A stretch of 64,000 nucleotides of DNA, taken from Caldifarciminota bacterium. GTDB taxonomy: Bacteria > Hydrothermota > Hydrothermia > Hydrothermales > JAJRUZ01. The position numbers were made by a program, and so were the translations under genes. Positions 63,901-64,000 of the stretch are shown here, one piece after another. Below the pieces are notes generated by a model that ran no database searches, was not told where the DNA came from, and saw nothing but the letters and a program-made list of their open reading frames with translations. Position 1 is the stretch's first letter. The number at the start of each line of letters is the position of its first letter. Where the stretch lies: contig JAJRUZ010000042.1 in the NCBI GenBank assembly GCA_024277525.1, positions 62,001 through 126,000 on the forward strand, in the 5' to 3' direction.

Positions 63901-64000
63901 AGAATGGTCAGAACCTGTTATTATTGACACATCCGGTTATTTCTTGGATAATCCCTTTTATGAAAAAGGCAAAATTATTTATAATAAATTCACCGCATCC
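60905..64000 (+). CDS. Large secreted protein with BNR/Ycf48-like propeller and fibronectin III domains (partial, open at right edge)
   Basis: I read 1032 codons without a stop from ATG 60905 (GGGGAGG upstream) to the window edge, so the ORF track omits it. It has a short signal peptide (MRWMFVLTACLLWA). Repeats of a BNR/Ycf48 type follow (GEVWACGDSGLIRK, SGWVACANGYILSTRDGGGTW, GWYVWTTDGGNTW) over about 20-320. A beta segment leads to a fibronectin III domain near 440-530 (IKLSWSQVTSADGYYIYRK), and propeller-like repeats continue (HVFYSYKGIVWHS, GVHIVWDKPAFLEF). It is probably an exported cell-surface protein; the sorting domain should lie beyond the window. Confidence 0.88.
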   Translation, partial: MRWMFVLTACLLWAQDPVSWGVGNIDWFYNYNDLWITPTGEVWACGDSGLIRKPDGSYINLDANYNFYGICVQGNRIFVVGEDLNSTRPDPSVNIPEGIFLKLDLSGNILIRRTSLDIDIPPSPFYDVKFVNEISGWVACANGYILSTRDGGGTWEAHNFSEISGNLISRSNSFLCIDTDGNLFTTAWAVADNRGWYVWTTDGGNTWNYPPSPPDTELTLFNIQKFGAYAYVATSHGKWMSIDNTGSAVIYDLFVPGTEWGYGISDPYHAGSAGIIWKGSTIRYASGRSDVVWRCIWENADTGFVAGKGGIKKFGYFSFPLVQITAEPDPSGYTCGIKVSVTVSPRLGEIGTIWVVRCDFDEIGPYTDTVAIFNFDQDTFQFSVLDLDPGYDRNYYYKAIVTSNLTGSFVWLETYPYPVDWSTPPLGCYDLPSYPPNPSNFSASNIPDDDGNCIKLSWSQVTSADGYYIYRKAEYEPEFRFIWKASSLEDHFIDDNVANGVSYAYQIRSYVWDPIKDEIRASTGVVASAISSDEKAPPLVQNVNTYTETDTQYTRFWIKWDHVPYTQERNLAGYEVCPEFKSPTATALSLITLGTDTLVGTLRRSQLIDRPHNPALIERNFYLIEFPTPLFSTWMRLKGALLAGGVRAVDRSENIGPWSGTFYLKYGATNPNWNKGWFYAYIPGPGLTDILPNNTKRVYIDQNNNIHVFYSYKGIVWHSFLPEGATEWVREKVVDGEDPAAVVIQNTVYIIYTQKGKEGFLNIRVYNINSNGALIFPPIATARFKITSTLTTQVVPAIYPTEYPVTFGPGAPSFAIKRDTGYAVLTRAYGERQGETITLKGTHLIFAKIPLLSPENTIFEQIDYQPFMIAEPSFSGEFPDSFKSIFRSPTVTVDRLNGVHIVWDKPAFLEFGGPIRPAVVIFSPLAYYRFSFDTVRAQIIDNEAYNPYLRYEAGKIHLVYARRNANYELIYRTLGITYEYIPTIERFPPPPGELIPRYTEWSEPVIIDTSGYFLDNPFYEKGKIIYNKFTAS

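Overview
The window is AT-rich bacterial DNA, densely packed, with many 1-14 nt gene overlaps. Three secreted proteins end in a Por-secretion (type IX-like) sorting domain. There is also a DUF5916 outer-membrane protein, a bactofilin, PilT, an archaeal-type ATP-dependent DNA ligase and a pyruvate:ferredoxin oxidoreductase operon. Together these suggest an anaerobic, possibly thermophilic member of the FCB group, in the range of candidate WOR-3/Hydrothermae lineages. That placement is inference; no marker phylogeny was run.

Region 1 (1-15813): a SHOCT-like gene tail, a consensus sigma70 promoter, tRNA-Trp, then one long run rpmG-secE-nusG-rplK-rplA-rplJ-rplL-rpoB-rpoC-leuS-recG. recG is split by a -1 frameshift at an A7 run. 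Region 2 (15820-23003, minus): phosphohexomutase, bactofilin and GT2 (envelope), then a terminator-bounded pair of secreted proteins, a cleaved-adhesin-like protein and a subtilase. Region 3 (23184-29932, plus): purD, a DUF5916 protein, DNA ligase, and a two-gene AAA-ATPase/PIN-like nuclease unit that looks like a defence module. Region 4 (29936-37378): class III aminotransferase starting 12 nt after tRNA-Met(CAU), DUF5618-like protein, solitary NusG paralogue, a one-heme outer-membrane protein resembling Cyc2 in layout, and a large zinc-ribbon/cyclase/ATPase/TPR regulator.

Region 5 (37659-42695, minus): 2-oxoacid:ferredoxin oxidoreductase operon in which the delta ferredoxin is fused to a GltD-type flavoprotein and a retropepsin-like gene sits between alpha and beta. 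Region 6 (42806-52272): two glycosyltransferases, a HAD phosphatase, and a tightly coupled operon of TPR membrane protein, DUF4388 protein, MeaB, methylmalonyl-CoA mutase large subunit and a signal-less BtuF-like protein. Region 7 (52279-54408, minus): efp-accB-pilT. Region 8 (54589-56251): a gene interrupted by an in-frame stop whose C-terminus is a symmetric eight-cysteine hairpin, followed by a small membrane protein and a MITE-like palindrome. Region 9 (56264-64000): M24 peptidase, acidic TPR protein, an FG-GAP secreted protein with a T9 run inside its signal peptide, and a very long secreted propeller/FnIII gene open to the right edge, absent from the ORF track because it has no stop in the window.

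The main unexpected signal is a recurrent short hairpin mimicking the T-arm of tRNA (3-6 bp stem, 7-nt loop close to TTCAANT, with T54- and A58-equivalents always kept). It lies 17-30 nt before start codons, always in the sense orientation of the downstream gene, at eight places. Genuine tRNAs stand directly before two further genes at similar distance.
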